From contig DFPL01000179.1 in NCBI GenBank assembly GCA_002377245.1, forward strand, positions 2,027-15,800: DNA of 13,774 nucleotides, given 5' to 3'. A program made the translations under genes and the position numbers. This DNA comes from Enterobacteriaceae bacterium UBA3516 (GTDB lineage: Bacteria > Pseudomonadota > Gammaproteobacteria > Enterobacterales > Enterobacteriaceae). The first letter of the stretch is position 1; each line of letters starts with the position of its first letter. Shown here in pieces: positions 13,475-13,774 of this stretch. The notes beneath the pieces are model-generated. The model saw nothing but the letters and a program-made list of their open reading frames with translations. It had not been told where the DNA came from and did not search any database.

Positions 13475-13774
13475 GAATGCCCCAAAATAAAGCTCAAGTA
13501 TTAATGCGTTTATTCCGCTGCCACGGAAAAAAGGCACCATCTTCGTCCCGGCAACGATAACAGATAAAATAACAACAGTAACTTGCTGATTTTGGTAGGC
13601 AACAGCATGACCGACCCTTGCGCTGAGGAATCCCCAGTGATATCACGTCTTGCAGCGATAACATTGCGCAATGTGAATAAAACAGTCACCGCGATGACTG
13701 GGTCCGGCTGAAAATCGACGAAGCGTATCCGTACGGCCGGCGCGACGCGCAGGGATGCGCGGCGAGGGCGACTT
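13475..13774. other. About 300 bp without a convincing gene
   Basis: Both strands were read here. A 34-codon frame from the ATG at 13607 lacks a good ribosome site. A leftward frame open from the window edge to about 13510 has no recognisable protein. The last 70 bp are GC-rich and could be the edge of a gene outside the window. The upstream region of the Sel1-repeat gene must contain its promoter, but no clear -35/-10 pair was found. Three inverted repeats lie at 13637-13700. Confidence 0.5.
13637..13700. repeat. Three consecutive inverted repeats
   Basis: GTGATATCAC (13637-13646) is a perfect 10-bp palindrome. ACATTGCGCAATGT (13661-13674) is a perfect 14-bp palindrome. CAGTCACCGCGATGACTG (13683-13700) is an 18-bp palindrome with one mismatched pair. 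They follow each other within 64 bp in non-coding DNA. Operators, a recombination site or RNA hairpins are all possible. Confidence 0.55.

Noticed and set aside
13607..13711. Small rightward frame of 34 codons
   Set aside because: It has no clear ribosome site, no recognisable composition and overlaps the palindromes; not supportable as a gene.

Overview
The window looks like chromosomal DNA from a member of the Enterobacteriaceae, of the Enterobacter/Citrobacter/Klebsiella kind. The basis is a classic enterobacterial REP element at 111-144, generally GC-rich coding with Shine-Dalgarno sites of AGGAG type, and tightly packed operons with short overlaps. I cannot assign a species. No tRNA, rRNA, insertion sequence, integrase or CRISPR array was seen.

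Left part (1-1386): hairpins and a REP element, then a two-gene unit made of a small VOC (glyoxalase-fold) protein and a YafY-type HTH-WYL regulator. It is preceded by a near-perfect palindrome that could be the regulator's operator.

Central part (1387-12378): a self-contained, apparently catabolic island. A GntR/FCD regulator with two winged-helix segments and an SDR-fold protein lacking the usual catalytic Tyr and Lys are read leftward. Divergently, a seven-gene operon encodes an amino-acid-type ABC importer (binding protein, one permease, ATPase), an M20 metallo-amidohydrolase, an enolase-superfamily enzyme of the muconate-lactonizing subgroup, an M24 'pita-bread' protein that has lost all metal ligands and so resembles creatinase or ectoine hydrolase, and a Schiff-base aldolase/lyase of the DapA/NanA family. 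Running toward the operon and overlapping its last gene by 17 bp is a protein with a CTP-synthase-type glutamine amidotransferase domain but no synthetase part. Divergent from that is a class I aminotransferase. The motif ATTGTAT, on either strand, was found by eye only in the intergenic stretches of this island (four times), which suggests one regulon under the GntR protein.

The most economical reading is uptake of a small amino-acid-like, amide- or ring-containing compound. It would be opened by the M24 and M20 hydrolases, rearranged or dehydrated by the enolase-family enzyme, cleaved by the aldolase, and its nitrogen handled by the amidotransferase-domain protein and the aminotransferase. 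The substrate cannot be named from sequence. The gene set does not match ectoine, creatinine, sialic acid, hydroxyproline-betaine or lysine pathways as I know them, so it is the best candidate here for an undescribed system.

Right part (12379-13774): a leftward gene for a Sel1-repeat protein with a polyglycine linker and a C-terminal membrane anchor, visibly more AT-rich in its N-terminal half. It is followed by about 300 bp with no convincing gene but three consecutive inverted repeats.
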